Shown: positions 35,565 to 45,954 of the stretch, piece after piece
Layout of the letters: every line of letters begins with the position of its first letter
Position numbering within the stretch: position 1 is the stretch's first letter
Source: Gammaproteobacteria bacterium
Lineage (GTDB): Bacteria; Pseudomonadota; Gammaproteobacteria; JAJFKO01
Assembly: GCA_021773175.1 (NCBI GenBank)
Contig: JAJFKO010000071.1
Location: 1-64,000, forward strand
Direction of reading: 5' to 3'
Length of the DNA: 64,000 nucleotides
Program-made: the position numbers and the translations under genes
Notes under the pieces: model-generated
Seen by the model: only the letters and a program-made list of their open reading frames with translations
What the model was told of the DNA's origin: nothing
Databases searched by the model: none

Positions 35565-35990
35565 TTAGTAAGATGATTGTTGTTTGACTAGCAACGCTAG
35601 CACTTCATGATTAGCTTCAGGAAAGTCATAGGTATGTAATTCTTGACGTGGTGTCCAACAAACCTCTTGGCCTTCTTTACCAAAAGGCTCTCCGCTATAC
35701 TCTGCCACCATATGAAAATCTAACATGACATGCTTATCTTTATCTGCGTAGTAATGGTTTACCGTACAAAAGGGAATAGCTAATTTGATATGAATACCAA
35801 GTTCTTCATGCATTTCGCGCAGCAGCGCTTCTAGTACAGGTTCATTATCTTCAACTTTGCCACCAGGAAATTCCCAGCGACCAGCAAGATGTGTACCCTC
35901 ACGACGTTTTGCAATTAAAAATTCATCTTTATGATTTTTAACAATTCCTGTCGCAACATGTACACTCTTTTTCATTGCATTACTCGTCAT
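35565..35990 (-). CDS. mutT: 8-oxo-dGTP diphosphatase MutT
   Basis: 141 residues. The Nudix box GGKVEDNEPVLEALLREMHEELGI is complete (G-x5-E-x7-REUXEE pattern), preceded by FLIAKRREGTHLAGRWEFPG as in MutT. It removes oxidised dGTP from the nucleotide pool. The ATG overlaps the secA stop (TAATG), so the genes are coupled; an ATG five codons downstream is an alternative start. mutT next to secA is the normal arrangement of the yacG-mutT-secA cluster. Confidence 0.93.
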   Translation of the reverse strand: MTSNAMKKSVHVATGIVKNHKDEFLIAKRREGTHLAGRWEFPGGKVEDNEPVLEALLREMHEELGIHIKLAIPFCTVNHYYADKDKHVMLDFHMVAEYSGEPFGKEGQEVCWTPRQELHTYDFPEANHEVLALLVKQQSSY

Positions 35991-38719
35991 TAATCATGGC
36001 CATGACAATGTTTATACTTTTTACCAGAACCACATGGACAAGGGTCATTACGACCGACCTTAGGTTGATCGCGATTAAAAGGCACTACAGAAGTCGTACC
36101 ACCCATTGCCAACATCGCTTCTGCTTCTTCGTCTGCAGCTTGCAACGCGGTTAATTCTGCATGTGAATATTGCATACCAGCAAGGCCAGTCATACGACGA
36201 CGTTCTTCATCAAAGTCCAACACATCAGCTTCTTGCTCAATTTCCACAGTGAGTAATAAAGCAATAATATCTTGCTTAACCGCATTGAGCATTCTTGAAA
36301 ACAAATGGAAGCCTTCGCGTTTATATTCTTCTTTTGGATTTTGCTGAGCATAACCACGCAAATGAATACCTTGGCGTAAGTAATCCATAATAATTAAATG
36401 TTCGCGCCAACGGGTATCAAGACATTGCAGCATTGCTGATTTCTCAATATGACGCATAACATCTTCACCAAATTTTTCTTCTTTATCTCGCAAGGTTTTT
36501 TCAACAATATCGCGGATATGATGTTCTAATGTTTCTTCATGTAAACCTTCATCACTTTCAAGAAGGTTTTGCAGTGATATATCGAACCCAAAATCATCAC
36601 GTAATTCTTTTTCTAAACCTACAACATCCCACTGTTCTTCCATACTGTCTTGAGGAATATAAGTACGATAAAGATTGTTAATAACATCGTGCAATAATTC
36701 TCGTATGGTTTCAGATACATTGTCCTGTTCTAATAGTTCATTACGTTGTTGATAAATTACCGTACGTTGATCATTAGCAACATCATCATATTCTAATAAT
36801 TGTTTACGAATATCGAAGTTATGACCTTCTACTTTACGTTGTGCCATTTCAATAACTTTACTAACCATGCCACTTTCTAATGCTTCACCCTCTGACAGAC
36901 CACGTTTCATAATGCCAGAGATTTTTTCTGAAGCAAAAATTCGCATCAAACTATCTTCTAGTGATAGATAAAATTGTGACGAGCCAGGATCTCCCTGCCG
37001 GCCAGCACGACCACGCAACTGATTATCAATACGTCGTGATTCATGGCGTTCAGTACCAATGATACGTAACCCGCCTGCCGCTAAAATTTCTTGATGCGCT
37101 TGCTGCCATTGCTGACGTAATTCCTTAATCTTATCTTCATTCGCAGCATCCGCTTCACCCAGCTCAGAAATTGCAACTTCTAAATTACCACCAAGCACAA
37201 TATCCGTACCACGCCCTGCCATGTTTGTTGCAATGGTCACGGCACCAGGTTTACCAGCTTGCGCAACAATCTTCGCTTCTTGTTCATGAAATTTTGCATT
37301 CAATACTTGGTGAGCGATATTTTCTTTGTTTAATACATTTGATAACTGTTCAGAGGTTTCAATAGCAATAGTACCGACTAAAATCGGTTGTTTACGCTTT
37401 TGGCAGTCTCTAATGTCATCAATAATCGCTTGGAATTTATCAGTGCCATTTACATAAACTTTATCTTTATTATCTTGACGTACCATTGGTTTGTTAGTTG
37501 GGATCACGACGACTTCTAGATGATAGATCTCATGGAACTCATATGCTTCTGTATCTGCAGTCCCCGTCATACCCGATAGTTTTTCATAAAGCCTAAAATA
37601 GTTCTGGAACGTAATCGATGCCATTGTTTGGTTTTCACCTTGAATAGACACCTCTTCTTTAGCTTCAACGGCTTGATGCAAACCATCAGACCAACGTCGT
37701 CCAGCCATTAAACGTCCAGTATGCTCATCAACAATAATGACTTCATCGTTACGAACAATATAATCTACATCACGGTGATATAAAGTGTGAGCGCGTAATG
37801 CCGCGTTTAAATGATGCATCATAATAATGTTACCTGCATCATATAAGCTTTCGCCTTCTTTCAAGACACCGAATTCTAACAATGCATCTTCTACTTTCTG
37901 ATGCCCATCTTCCGTTAAGTGTGCTTGCTTTTGTTTTTCATCTAAAGAGTAATCACCCGGACCTTCTTCTTCCTCTTGTTTCGTTAAACGCGGCACAATC
38001 TGGTTCATCTTAATATACAATTCTGAACTGTCATCTGCAGGACCAGAAATAATTAAAGGGGTTCGCGCTTCATCAATTAAAATCGAATCAACCTCATCGA
38101 TAACAGCAAAAACTAATTCACGCTGTACTTTATCTTCTAGACTAAATGCCATGTTGTCGCGTAGATAATCGAATCCAAATTCATTATTGGTACCATAAGT
38201 AATATCCGCGGCATATGCTTCTTTCTTTTTCTCTGGTTCTTCTTCATAGGCTTTGTTAACTCCAACGGTCAAGCCTAAAAATTCATAAATTGGGCGCATC
38301 CAATCAGCATCACGTTGCGCAAGATAATCATTCACTGTAACAACATGCACACCTTTACCAGGCAAAGCATTTAAATAAATCGCTAAGGTCGAACATAGTG
38401 TTTTACCTTCACCTGTACGCATTTCAGCAATATTGCCATCATGCAACACCATGCCACCAATCAACTGCACATCGAAATGGCGCATGTTCATTACACGACA
38501 ACTGGTTTCTCGAACAACGGCAAATGCCTCTGGAAGCAGGCTATTGAGCTTTACACCTTTTGCTAGTCGATCACGAAATTCAACTGTCTTTGCTGCTAAT
38601 GCTTCATCAGACAGTTTTTTCATACTCTCTTCTAGATTATTGATTTTTACGACGACTTTATTCATGCTGCGCAAAATGCGATCATTACGGCTGCCAAAGA
38701 TATTCTTTAAAAAACTCAT
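35990..38719 (-). CDS. secA: Preprotein translocase ATPase SecA
   Basis: 909 residues from the ATG at 38719 (GAGTGG about 8 bases upstream; an ATG four codons earlier is possible). Motifs: Walker [13 protein letters not shown]-type [78 protein letters not shown] helicase motif, and the C-terminal zinc/SecB-binding motif [14 protein letters not shown]. It drives Sec-dependent export. The length is typical for gammaproteobacteria. Confidence 0.98.
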   Translation of the reverse strand: MSFLKNIFGSRNDRILRSMNKVVVKINNLEESMKKLSDEALAAKTVEFRDRLAKGVKLNSLLPEAFAVVRETSCRVMNMRHFDVQLIGGMVLHDGNIAEMRTGEGKTLCSTLAIYLNALPGKGVHVVTVNDYLAQRDADWMRPIYEFLGLTVGVNKAYEEEPEKKKEAYAADITYGTNNEFGFDYLRDNMAFSLEDKVQRELVFAVIDEVDSILIDEARTPLIISGPADDSSELYIKMNQIVPRLTKQEEEEGPGDYSLDEKQKQAHLTEDGHQKVEDALLEFGVLKEGESLYDAGNIIMMHHLNAALRAHTLYHRDVDYIVRNDEVIIVDEHTGRLMAGRRWSDGLHQAVEAKEEVSIQGENQTMASITFQNYFRLYEKLSGMTGTADTEAYEFHEIYHLEVVVIPTNKPMVRQDNKDKVYVNGTDKFQAIIDDIRDCQKRKQPILVGTIAIETSEQLSNVLNKENIAHQVLNAKFHEQEAKIVAQAGKPGAVTIATNMAGRGTDIVLGGNLEVAISELGEADAANEDKIKELRQQWQQAHQEILAAGGLRIIGTERHESRRIDNQLRGRAGRQGDPGSSQFYLSLEDSLMRIFASEKISGIMKRGLSEGEALESGMVSKVIEMAQRKVEGHNFDIRKQLLEYDDVANDQRTVIYQQRNELLEQDNVSETIRELLHDVINNLYRTYIPQDSMEEQWDVVGLEKELRDDFGFDISLQNLLESDEGLHEETLEHHIRDIVEKTLRDKEEKFGEDVMRHIEKSAMLQCLDTRWREHLIIMDYLRQGIHLRGYAQQNPKEEYKREGFHLFSRMLNAVKQDIIALLLTVEIEQEADVLDFDEERRRMTGLAGMQYSHAELTALQAADEEAEAMLAMGGTTSVVPFNRDQPKVGRNDPCPCGSGKKYKHCHGHD

Positions 38720-38927
38720 AGATTCATCCACTCATGTACATTATGTTTTGGACAAGTACTTCTCATTTATCATGAGAATAGTAAACTGCCCGATTTTGTG
38801 TAAATATTTGTTGCAAGAAAATCAAAATTTGTTTACTTTACTAAAAATTCACTGGTTACGCCAGCGATTCCTGGTAAAAAGCTAATATGCTAACTTACTG
38901 AAATTTATGGAAATGAGACAAATAACA

Positions 38928-39338
38928 ATGAAAATATCAGCTCGCTTACTGCTCTGTTTCTGCCTCACCATGTTAATACCTCTCACAAGCTTCGCTTATT
39001 GTAATAAATATGCGCCAGCAAGTTTGTATAGTAGTCAATTAACGGCAGTAAAAGGTAAGCCTACTATTTTACTTATTGTTAAAAATCTCGACAACAATAC
39101 AATCCAACCTTACATGTTCCATATTTCCTGTGCACGCCCTTTTGCAATGTTCAATTTCCATGCCCATCAGTACAAAATTTTAGAAGCCCGTTTACAAACA
39201 AATTTTGGTACCATCAAACGCTTTTGTCGAATCGCTCGCGGCATTGTAACGGATAAGAATTTACAAATTCGCTTACGCGGCACGTTAGATAAAAGTATTT
39301 ACCATATGGTTTGTACCTCGCACTATCAATATTTATGA
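38928..39338 (+). CDS. Small secreted protein, family not recognised
   Basis: 136 residues from the ATG at 38928; an ATG seven codons upstream is possible. A Sec signal peptide is clear: KISARLLLCFCLTMLIPLTSFA, with cleavage before YCNKY. The mature part has five Cys (pairs likely disulfide-bonded) and a basic beta-rich look, ending CTSHYQYL. No known domain. The stop overlaps the pldA-like start (ATGA), so it is translationally coupled to that outer-membrane enzyme and may assist or inhibit it. Confidence 0.68.
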   Translation: MKISARLLLCFCLTMLIPLTSFAYCNKYAPASLYSSQLTAVKGKPTILLIVKNLDNNTIQPYMFHISCARPFAMFNFHAHQYKILEARLQTNFGTIKRFCRIARGIVTDKNLQIRLRGTLDKSIYHMVCTSHYQYL

Positions 39339-40249
39339 TACTGAAGAATAACACCACTCTTTTATGCCTATTAATTTTTAGCTGTATATTCTTCTATACT
39401 AACAACTCATTCGCACAAACACCGGGTAATGAAGTTGATAATATCATGGGGAAGATCACGGGCAATAAACCTTCTGCATTAGCAAAACAAATTAAAAAAC
39501 AAGAAAAAGCCTCATCACAACAATTAGGAATAAGTTTTTATAAACCTAACTATATTCTACCTTTTTACTATACAGGTAATCCTGCACAAGAAGTTTATGG
39601 GAACAGCACACCCAATCAACAAAGAATTCAAAATGCTGAGCTTAAAGCACAATTGAGTTTACTTATCACTTTATGGAAAAGTATTTTTAATCTTAAAAAT
39701 ACTTCTTTAAATGTTGCTTACACACAACTTATGTATTGGCAAGTCTATGCTAAGTCACAATTTTTTAGAGAAACAGACTACGAGCCAGAAATATTTGTTA
39801 GACATCAAATTCGTAATAATTGGTGGCTAAGTCTTGGCGCAGTACATCAGTCAAATGGTCGTGGCGGTAATCTCGAACGTAGTTGGAATCGAGTTTATCT
39901 TGATTTACATTTTTCTGGTTCAAACTGGATGGTAAGTATTAAACCATGGTTTCTTATTTTTAAAAATGATTCCAGTAATTTACATAATCCTGATATTACG
40001 CGATTTCTAGGTAATAGTAGAATTTTAGTTGCCTTCAAGTTTGGACGTAATGTCATAAGCTTAATGTCACGCAATAATTTACAAAGTGGTTTTAAACGTG
40101 GGACTGTTGAACTAACCTGGAGTATTCATGTATGGAAACATATTTCTATATATGCACAAGGTTTTAGTGGCTATGGACAAAGTCTCATTGAATATAATCA
40201 CTATACAACTTCTGGCGGTATTGGTATTGCATTAAATAATTGGTTATGA
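39335..40249 (+). CDS. pldA: Outer-membrane phospholipase A, PldA-like
   Basis: 304 residues from the ATG at 39335, which overlaps the upstream TGA. Signal peptide ending in NNSFA-QTPG. The catalytic region is typical of OmpPLA: GAVHQSNGRGG...RSWNRVY, with His171 and Ser173 and the Asn at about 185 of the SWNR motif. The body is a 12-strand beta barrel with alternating hydrophobic residues, ending in NNWL. It hydrolyses phospholipids at the outer leaflet of the outer membrane. In intracellular pathogens such an enzyme can affect host membranes; that role here is inference. Confidence 0.88.
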   Translation: MILKNNTTLLCLLIFSCIFFYTNNSFAQTPGNEVDNIMGKITGNKPSALAKQIKKQEKASSQQLGISFYKPNYILPFYYTGNPAQEVYGNSTPNQQRIQNAELKAQLSLLITLWKSIFNLKNTSLNVAYTQLMYWQVYAKSQFFRETDYEPEIFVRHQIRNNWWLSLGAVHQSNGRGGNLERSWNRVYLDLHFSGSNWMVSIKPWFLIFKNDSSNLHNPDITRFLGNSRILVAFKFGRNVISLMSRNNLQSGFKRGTVELTWSIHVWKHISIYAQGFSGYGQSLIEYNHYTTSGGIGIALNNWL

Positions 40250-40337
40250 TTTTTTCCTTGATTAACGCTTGCTTTGCATAACCCTCTGAAGATACCATTC
40301 AATTTATTTAATTATAGAAACGGATTTTATTTCAATC

Positions 40338-41114
40338 ATGATGAATAATCATAATCATCAAAACGCTCCCAGTCTTCATATTCGCAACTTAACCTTGCGG
40401 TATGGTGAAAACACCTTGTTTAATAATCTTAGTTTCACTTTAGAAGCGAGTAAATGTTCTTGTTTGCTCGGGCCAAGTGGTGTTGGCAAAAGTACCTTAC
40501 TACGTTTCATTGCAGGTTTGACAACCGGCTGCCAACAAAATGCAGATATGCAAATTCATGCTAGCGATCATTTACCAATAAACAATCGTATTGCTTATAT
40601 GGCACAAACCGATTTATTAATGCCGTGGCTCAGCGTGCTCGATAATGTATTAATCGGTTATCGATTACGCGGCGAATTACGTAAAGATAAACATCATCGT
40701 TTGCGAGCAATCGAGTTGTTAGGCGCTGTGGGCTTACAAGATAGCCTCGAGAAGAAACCTGAAGAATTATCTGGTGGTATGCGTCAACGTGCCGCACTCG
40801 CAAGAACATTATTAGAAAATAAACCCATCGTTTTAATGGATGAACCTTTTTCTGCTCTCGATGCCATTACTAAATTACATTTACAAGAATTAGCAGCAGA
40901 GCTACTACAAAATAAAACCGTTTTGTTAATTACGCATGATCCTTTAGAAGCATTGCGCTTAGGCCATTATGTTTATGTTATGTCAGGCCAACCGGCAACA
41001 TTAGGACAACCTATCACTCCACAAGGTGAGCCTGCTCGCAATTTAACAGACAGTGCCATTCTGACGTTACAGGGTGAATTACTATTGCAACTCGAGCAGG
41101 CACAATTATGCTAA
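40338..41114 (+). CDS. ABC transporter ATP-binding protein (ThiZ-type)
   Basis: 258 residues. ABC motifs: Walker A GPSGVGKST, Q-loop MAQTD, signature LSGGMRQRAALAR, Walker B VLMDEPFSALD and the switch His in LITHDP. The sequence is closest in style to the TauB/SsuB/ThiZ group. With the permease (overlapping its last 7 bases) and the ThiY-like binding protein it forms a pyrimidine-precursor importer. The gene is preceded by no TPP-riboswitch-like sequence that I could see. Confidence 0.85.
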   Translation: MMNNHNHQNAPSLHIRNLTLRYGENTLFNNLSFTLEASKCSCLLGPSGVGKSTLLRFIAGLTTGCQQNADMQIHASDHLPINNRIAYMAQTDLLMPWLSVLDNVLIGYRLRGELRKDKHHRLRAIELLGAVGLQDSLEKKPEELSGGMRQRAALARTLLENKPIVLMDEPFSALDAITKLHLQELAAELLQNKTVLLITHDPLEALRLGHYVYVMSGQPATLGQPITPQGEPARNLTDSAILTLQGELLLQLEQAQLC

Positions 41115-41848
41115 AAAAAATCATTCAAGCAGTGATTGTTTTTCTAAGCTTAATTTTACTGTGGCAAATTGTCGTCTGGATTTTTAAATTTCCTCCCTAT
41201 ATTTTGCCAGGACCTTGGTTGGTCCTGAAAAGTTTTCAACATGAAGCTTTATTAATTGGTACGCAATCCATCCCTACAATCATTGAAACCTTAATGGGTT
41301 TATTGATTGGTTGTTTAATGGGAATTACCGCGGCATTAATCATGGTTTTGTTTCGTCCGTTAAGATGGTGGTTATTACCCATTCTATTAATCAGCCAAGC
41401 AATTCCAACCTTTGCTATAGCACCTTTATTAGTTATTTGGTTTGGTTATGGCATGGCATCAAAGATTGCAACCACCGTGATCATGTTATTTTTTCCCGTT
41501 ACCAGTGCTTTCTATGATGGACTCAGTCGTACTCCAACAGGTTATCTTGATTTAGCTAACACTATGCATATCTCCCGCTGGCGAACGCTTTGGTCAATTC
41601 GAATTCCTGCTGCACTGCCTGCCTTAGCATCTGGTATTCGCGTAGCAACAGCTTTTGCTCCTATCGGTGCGATCATTGGCGAATGGGTAGGCGCCAGTAA
41701 AGGCCTTGGCTTTTTAATGTTAAATGCCAATGCTCGTATGCAAATTGCCTTGATGTTTGCTTGTTTAATTACATTAGTTATTTTTTCATTATTACTGTAT
41801 TTTATTGTTGATAAGTTATTACAGCTTGCGATACGCTGGCAACCATAG
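41108..41848 (+). CDS. ABC transporter permease (ThiX-type)
   Basis: 246 residues with six hydrophobic segments and the coupling EAA-like loop (LANTMHISRWRTLWSIRIPAALPALASGIRVA, partly shown). It belongs to the SsuC/TauC/ThiX binding-protein-dependent permease group. Its start overlaps the ATP-binding gene. Operon with the gene on each side. Confidence 0.86.
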   Translation: MLKKIIQAVIVFLSLILLWQIVVWIFKFPPYILPGPWLVLKSFQHEALLIGTQSIPTIIETLMGLLIGCLMGITAALIMVLFRPLRWWLLPILLISQAIPTFAIAPLLVIWFGYGMASKIATTVIMLFFPVTSAFYDGLSRTPTGYLDLANTMHISRWRTLWSIRIPAALPALASGIRVATAFAPIGAIIGEWVGASKGLGFLMLNANARMQIALMFACLITLVIFSLLLYFIVDKLLQLAIRWQP

Positions 41849-41874
41849 TTTAGTAAGAAAATAGGAACTGCTAT

Positions 41875-42774
41875 ATGAAATCATTATTAAAAAAGTTAAG
41901 CTTAATTTTAATTATAACTTTCTATGTTACTGCTGCTTTTGCAAAGACAGCGCCGTTACAACATTTAACATTAATATTAGACTGGTTTGCTAATCCTGAC
42001 CACGCGCCAATTTTTGTAGCTCAACAACAGCATTATTTCAAGCAAGAAGGCTTGCAAGTAGAAATTATTCCCCCGGCGGATCCCAATGATCCACCAAAAC
42101 TCGTTGCTGATGGTAAAGCTGATATTGCTATTACCTATCAACCTCAATTTATCTTACAGAAAAAACAGCATTTACCTCTCGTACAAGTAGGTACGTTGAT
42201 CGCAACCCCATTAGATACACTGGTGGTATTAAAGAATAGTAATATTAAGTCCATAGCAGATTTAAAAGGGAAACGTATTGGTTATAGTACCGCCGGTATT
42301 GATCAAGCAATATTAACACGCATGTTAAAACGGCATGGGGTTTCCATAAAAGATGTGCAAATGATTAATGTGCATTACGGTTTAACACAAGCATTACTAA
42401 CACATCGTATCGATGCCGCAACTGGTATGTTCCGTAATTTTGAACTAATTCAAATGCAGTTAACAGGCAATCCTGGACGCGGTTTTTATCCAGAAGAAAA
42501 TGGTGTACCGCCTTATTCTGAATTAATTTTTATTGCTAATAAAAAAGAAGCGCATAGTAGTAAGATAAAACGTTTTATGAAGGCTGTTGCCTTAGGAGTG
42601 CAGTATCTAGTAAACCACCCAAAACAAACGTGGCAAGTATTCGCAAAAAATCATCCTGCATTAAACAATGAGTTAAATCGTAAAGCTTGGTTTGCAACAC
42701 TAGACCGTTTTGCGCTGCGCCCGAAGATGATTGATCAGCAACGGCTTAAGAATTTAACGCAGTTTTTTCAATAA
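41875..42774 (+). CDS. Substrate-binding protein, ThiY/NMT1-like
   Basis: 299 residues. Signal peptide with FYVTAAFA before KTAPLQH. The NMT1/THI5-like domain is clear: TLILDWFANPDHAPIFVAQQQHYF, then PPADPNDPPKLVADGKADIAITYQPQ and the DAATGMFRNFE stretch. ThiY proteins bind formylaminopyrimidine for thiamine salvage; that substrate is the best guess here. The mature protein is periplasmic. Last gene of the transporter operon. Confidence 0.84.
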   Translation: MKSLLKKLSLILIITFYVTAAFAKTAPLQHLTLILDWFANPDHAPIFVAQQQHYFKQEGLQVEIIPPADPNDPPKLVADGKADIAITYQPQFILQKKQHLPLVQVGTLIATPLDTLVVLKNSNIKSIADLKGKRIGYSTAGIDQAILTRMLKRHGVSIKDVQMINVHYGLTQALLTHRIDAATGMFRNFELIQMQLTGNPGRGFYPEENGVPPYSELIFIANKKEAHSSKIKRFMKAVALGVQYLVNHPKQTWQVFAKNHPALNNELNRKAWFATLDRFALRPKMIDQQRLKNLTQFFQ

Positions 42775-42810
42775 GATACGCTATGAGCATCCTAAGTTTA
42801 GACTAAAAAA

Positions 42811-42839
42811 TTGTCAAAAAACTTAAATGTCTGTATAAT
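42811..42839 (+). promoter_or_regulatory. Sigma-70-type promoter of the EEP-family gene
   Basis: TTGTCA (42811-42816), 17 bases, TATAAT (42834-42839): five of six and six of six consensus bases with ideal spacing. It sits about 40 bases upstream of the start at 42879, which has GAGGAGAG before it. Confidence 0.75.
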
Positions 42840-42878
42840 TCTCTTCCATGTTGATATTGCTTAAGAGGAGAGCAAACC

Positions 42879-44870
42879 ATGCTTACAAGAGTTCAGCCAG
42901 ATTTACCTACCCCCAGTGAGGCGAAAGACAATCATTATTTGCTTTATTCTGATCATATACCCATTGTAACTCAGGTTCCTATCACTAGTGCTGAGGGCTC
43001 TGAAAAAGTAAGTATCTTTTCTTGGAATGTAATGGAAGGTGATAGCTTTAATGGCTTTTCAACATTTCCACAAACTAGGTATGGTGAAACAGAAACTCAA
43101 AGCCAAGCCAGATTTGACAGAATCGCAGCAGCAATTGCCACTTTTACTGCAGCTCAATCGCCAACATTTATCGCATTATCAGAAATTAGAGGTAATGCAG
43201 AGGGTGAGGATACTCCTGATCTGCTAAATAAGATTATGAAACAATTGCCTCGCAATTATTTGGTTGCTAGACACGCTGATGGTAGCACGGTGCTTGATGA
43301 TAAAGGCTGTGTTATTATTTACAATTCTTTACAGGTTGCATTAGTCGAACAAGATAATCACAGTATAGATACAATATTACAAGGTTGTACTGCAACATTT
43401 CGCTATACCATTTCCGGTAAAAAAATAAAATTAGGTAGTGTTCACGCAGAATTCAGCGTTAACCCCGTTAAGCATGAAAATGCTGTTCGAGAATTTCTGG
43501 AAGCAGAAGATGATGATACTTGTAGGGTTGTCATCGGTGATTTTAACTGTACCGTAGCACCACTCTCAGCAGGAAGAGAAAATATTACGACCAGTGCAGC
43601 CCCAACAGCTTTTCGTTATGATCATCCTTTAGCTGAATCAGACCCTTTGTTACAAGGAGCTTATGCAATTGATGGTGCGTTTTATTCTTCGGCAGGCAGT
43701 CGTGCTTGCAAGCAAGCAACAATTAAATATATTTCACCTGAAGATGGTACAGCACATGACACTGCAGGAATATCTTTTACTCATCAAATATCGAGTGTAG
43801 TTCAGCTGGAAGAGTTTACTACTTTCCGCCCACAGATGACTGTAGATGACTCTTTCTCGATAAACAAACTTCCAGGACAAGATTATACAATATTTGAATA
43901 TGAAAAGTATCTACAAACTAAATTTCAAGATGAGACTATTCTTGTTCGGCCATCAGTAACACAAGATAATAACAAAGGTGTTAGTGTTATCCTCAATCGA
44001 CAGTTCCGTACTCAACTACGAGAGTTTAATAATGAGCGTTTCAAATTTCATGGTTATAATGGTACGTTTTATGTAACGATTGCAGCCGAAAACTTTGCAG
44101 AATTAACCAATGCAATTGATAACCTTACAAGTAAAAACAAACTAGAAAATGATGCTGAAGAATTGCAAAGCTTAGCAACATTACGTGAATTTTCAACAAA
44201 GGTAAATCAGCTGCGAAGAGATTATCTCGTTCCTAATGAAGTGAAGAATGAATTTAGCATGCTAGCAAGCACATTAACTTCCGAGTTCACTGCGAATAAT
44301 CATGAGACTCTCCAGACTGTTGCGCAGCACTTCACTACTGAGATTGATGAGCTGATTGGAATGCAAGCGCAATCTGGTGCTACTGAAACAACACCAGCAT
44401 TAAATAACCAAGCTTACTTTAATCATGTAAAACAATCAGCAAAAGCGCTAGATCGTGAACTCTATGGTAAAAAACCAATGAGTAAGAAGTTACGCTTTGC
44501 TATTGGTGGTGTAATCGGTACTCTGGCTGGCTTAGCCGTTGGTGCTGTTGCTGGTGCTGTTATTGGTGGACTTGCTGGTGCTGCTGCAACCTTTTATCTT
44601 GGTGGCTTCGGTGTTATTCCCGGCGTTGTTGCAGGTACGGCTGCTGGTGCTGGAATTGGCGCGGGTATCGGTGTCGGTGCTGGCGTCCTTATTGGCGCAC
44701 CTTTAAGTGGTGTTGCTGGTGCTGGTGCACTATCTTCTTGCGGCTTTTTAAGTGGTATACGCTCAAATAAAAGATTTAAAGCTAATCATGAGGGAGCTAA
44801 AGAAAATCTTGGAGAGAATACCGCTGCAAGCATTAACAGATTAACAAAAATTGGTTCAAGCAAAGCTTAA
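42879..44870 (+). CDS. EEP-family (nuclease/phosphatase/sphingomyelinase fold) protein with a Gly-rich membrane-like tail
   Basis: 663 residues. The endonuclease/exonuclease/phosphatase fold is complete by motif: SWNVM (Asn50), ALSEIRG (Glu102), GSVHAEF (His189), VVIGDFN (Asp221, Asn223), DGAFYS (Asp265) and FTHQISSVV (His302). A helical region follows (about 400-510), then a Gly/Ala-rich hydrophobic stretch (about 520-625, AIGGVIGTLAG and GAGIGAGIGVGAG) that could insert in membranes, and a basic tail. It could act on DNA, inositol phosphates or sphingomyelin; the motifs do not decide. No signal peptide. The Gly-rich region resembles residues 95-300 of the giant protein, hinting at a shared delivery or membrane role. 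Confidence 0.75.
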   Translation: MLTRVQPDLPTPSEAKDNHYLLYSDHIPIVTQVPITSAEGSEKVSIFSWNVMEGDSFNGFSTFPQTRYGETETQSQARFDRIAAAIATFTAAQSPTFIALSEIRGNAEGEDTPDLLNKIMKQLPRNYLVARHADGSTVLDDKGCVIIYNSLQVALVEQDNHSIDTILQGCTATFRYTISGKKIKLGSVHAEFSVNPVKHENAVREFLEAEDDDTCRVVIGDFNCTVAPLSAGRENITTSAAPTAFRYDHPLAESDPLLQGAYAIDGAFYSSAGSRACKQATIKYISPEDGTAHDTAGISFTHQISSVVQLEEFTTFRPQMTVDDSFSINKLPGQDYTIFEYEKYLQTKFQDETILVRPSVTQDNNKGVSVILNRQFRTQLREFNNERFKFHGYNGTFYVTIAAENFAELTNAIDNLTSKNKLENDAEELQSLATLREFSTKVNQLRRDYLVPNEVKNEFSMLASTLTSEFTANNHETLQTVAQHFTTEIDELIGMQAQSGATETTPALNNQAYFNHVKQSAKALDRELYGKKPMSKKLRFAIGGVIGTLAGLAVGAVAGAVIGGLAGAAATFYLGGFGVIPGVVAGTAAGAGIGAGIGVGAGVLIGAPLSGVAGAGALSSCGFLSGIRSNKRFKANHEGAKENLGENTAASINRLTKIGSSKA

Positions 44871-45195
44871 ATCAACGATTATCATCTTAAGTTTGCTACT
44901 TGAGCACAATACTTTAAATATCTCATTCTCGAGTAGCAAAGCTATATATCGTTATCAGCAAAAAATATTCCGCAGAATATCATTGGCATTATTTGGCATC
45001 TTTAAATAAATCGCCAAGTGTTACAATTCCACTAAGTAATTCATCTGCATAAAAAGACCTGAAAATCTATCGTTCACTTGATTTTTACCTGTAAATCCCA
45101 TAGTTTACATGCGGAATTTACAGGTTGTAATAGCAGAGAGGTTATTACGAATAACGTACATTATTAATGAATCCATACAGTAAAACTATATTTCA
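44871..45195. other. Non-coding gap with two hairpins
   Basis: No coding sequence seen. Two inverted repeats are present: TTTGCTACTTGAG (44892-44904) with CTCGAGTAGCAAA (44928-44940), a plausible 3'-end hairpin for the EEP-family gene; and ACCTGTAAAT (45087-45096) with ATTTACAGGT (45116-45125), without a T-run in either direction. The second may be another small palindromic repeat. Confidence 0.5.
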
Positions 45196-45855
45196 TCACT
45201 CTACAGAAAACTCCCATTCCCCCATAAATTGTTCTAAGAAATTTTCCATTACTTGATGTCGTTCTGCGGCCATACTCTTCGCTGTTTGTGTATTCATTCT
45301 ATCTTTTAGTAGTAATAGCTTTTCATGGAAATGATTAATCGTTGATGATTTACTATTTTTATATTTATCAAATGAATCATGTAACTGTGGTACTAAGTTT
45401 GGATCGTACATAGCATGCCCAGCATGACCACCATAAGCAAAGGTTCGAGCTATACCTATCGCACCAATGGCATCAAGGCGATCCGCATCTTGTACTACTT
45501 TTGCATTCAGCGACGTCGGAATGGTTTTTACATTCGCGCCTTTAAAAGAAACTTCACGAATAATTTGGCAGACAGCATTAATAACGTCTTTGTCTGTATT
45601 CTGTTTGCTTAGCCATGCTTCAGCAGCACGCGGTCCTGCTTCTAAATCACCATCATGAAATTTCCAATCAGCAATATCATGTAATAATGCCGCTAATTCA
45701 CAAATATAAATATCCGCTTGCTCTTGCTTAGCGAGGTATTTTGTTAGTTGCCAAACTCTATAAATATGCCACCAATCATGCCCAGAGCTATCGGCAGATA
45801 ATGTTTGTTTAACATATTCAATAGTATTATTCAGTATTGTTTGCTGTTGTTGCAT
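45196..45855 (-). CDS. HD-domain phosphohydrolase
   Basis: 219 residues. The HD metal-binding motifs are in order: His in SGHDWWHIYRVW, HD in LAALLHDIADWK, and the D of VVQDADRLDAIGAIGIARTFAYGG. It is of the YedJ/YpgQ-like class of metal-dependent phosphohydrolases, likely acting on nucleotides; the substrate is unknown. It is separated from pnp by the pnp terminator and read as its own unit downstream of it. Confidence 0.85.
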   Translation of the reverse strand: MQQQQTILNNTIEYVKQTLSADSSGHDWWHIYRVWQLTKYLAKQEQADIYICELAALLHDIADWKFHDGDLEAGPRAAEAWLSKQNTDKDVINAVCQIIREVSFKGANVKTIPTSLNAKVVQDADRLDAIGAIGIARTFAYGGHAGHAMYDPNLVPQLHDSFDKYKNSKSSTINHFHEKLLLLKDRMNTQTAKSMAAERHQVMENFLEQFMGEWEFSVE

Positions 45856-45874
45856 AAGGTCATATTCCTAAATG

Positions 45875-45926
45875 AAAAAACCACCTGTATCTGCTACTCA
45901 ATTGAAGTATGCAAATACAGATGGCT
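45875..45926 (-). terminator. Intrinsic terminator of the pnp operon
   Basis: On the minus strand GCCATCTGTATTTGC pairs with GCAGATACAGGTGGT (45881-45926) around a loop, then TTTTTT (45880-45875). It lies 28 bases after the pnp stop. Confidence 0.85.
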
Positions 45927-45954
45927 TTAATTAAAAGTCTAAAGTAATAAAGTA

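Noticed and set aside
40250..40337. TPP riboswitch ahead of the ThiXYZ-type operon
   Set aside because: The gap is only 88 bases and lacks the CTGAGA and ACCTGA thi-box cores.
42822..42827. PmrA-type half-site (CTTAAA) before the EEP-family gene
   Set aside because: No second half-site at 11-base spacing; a normal sigma-70 promoter explains the region.
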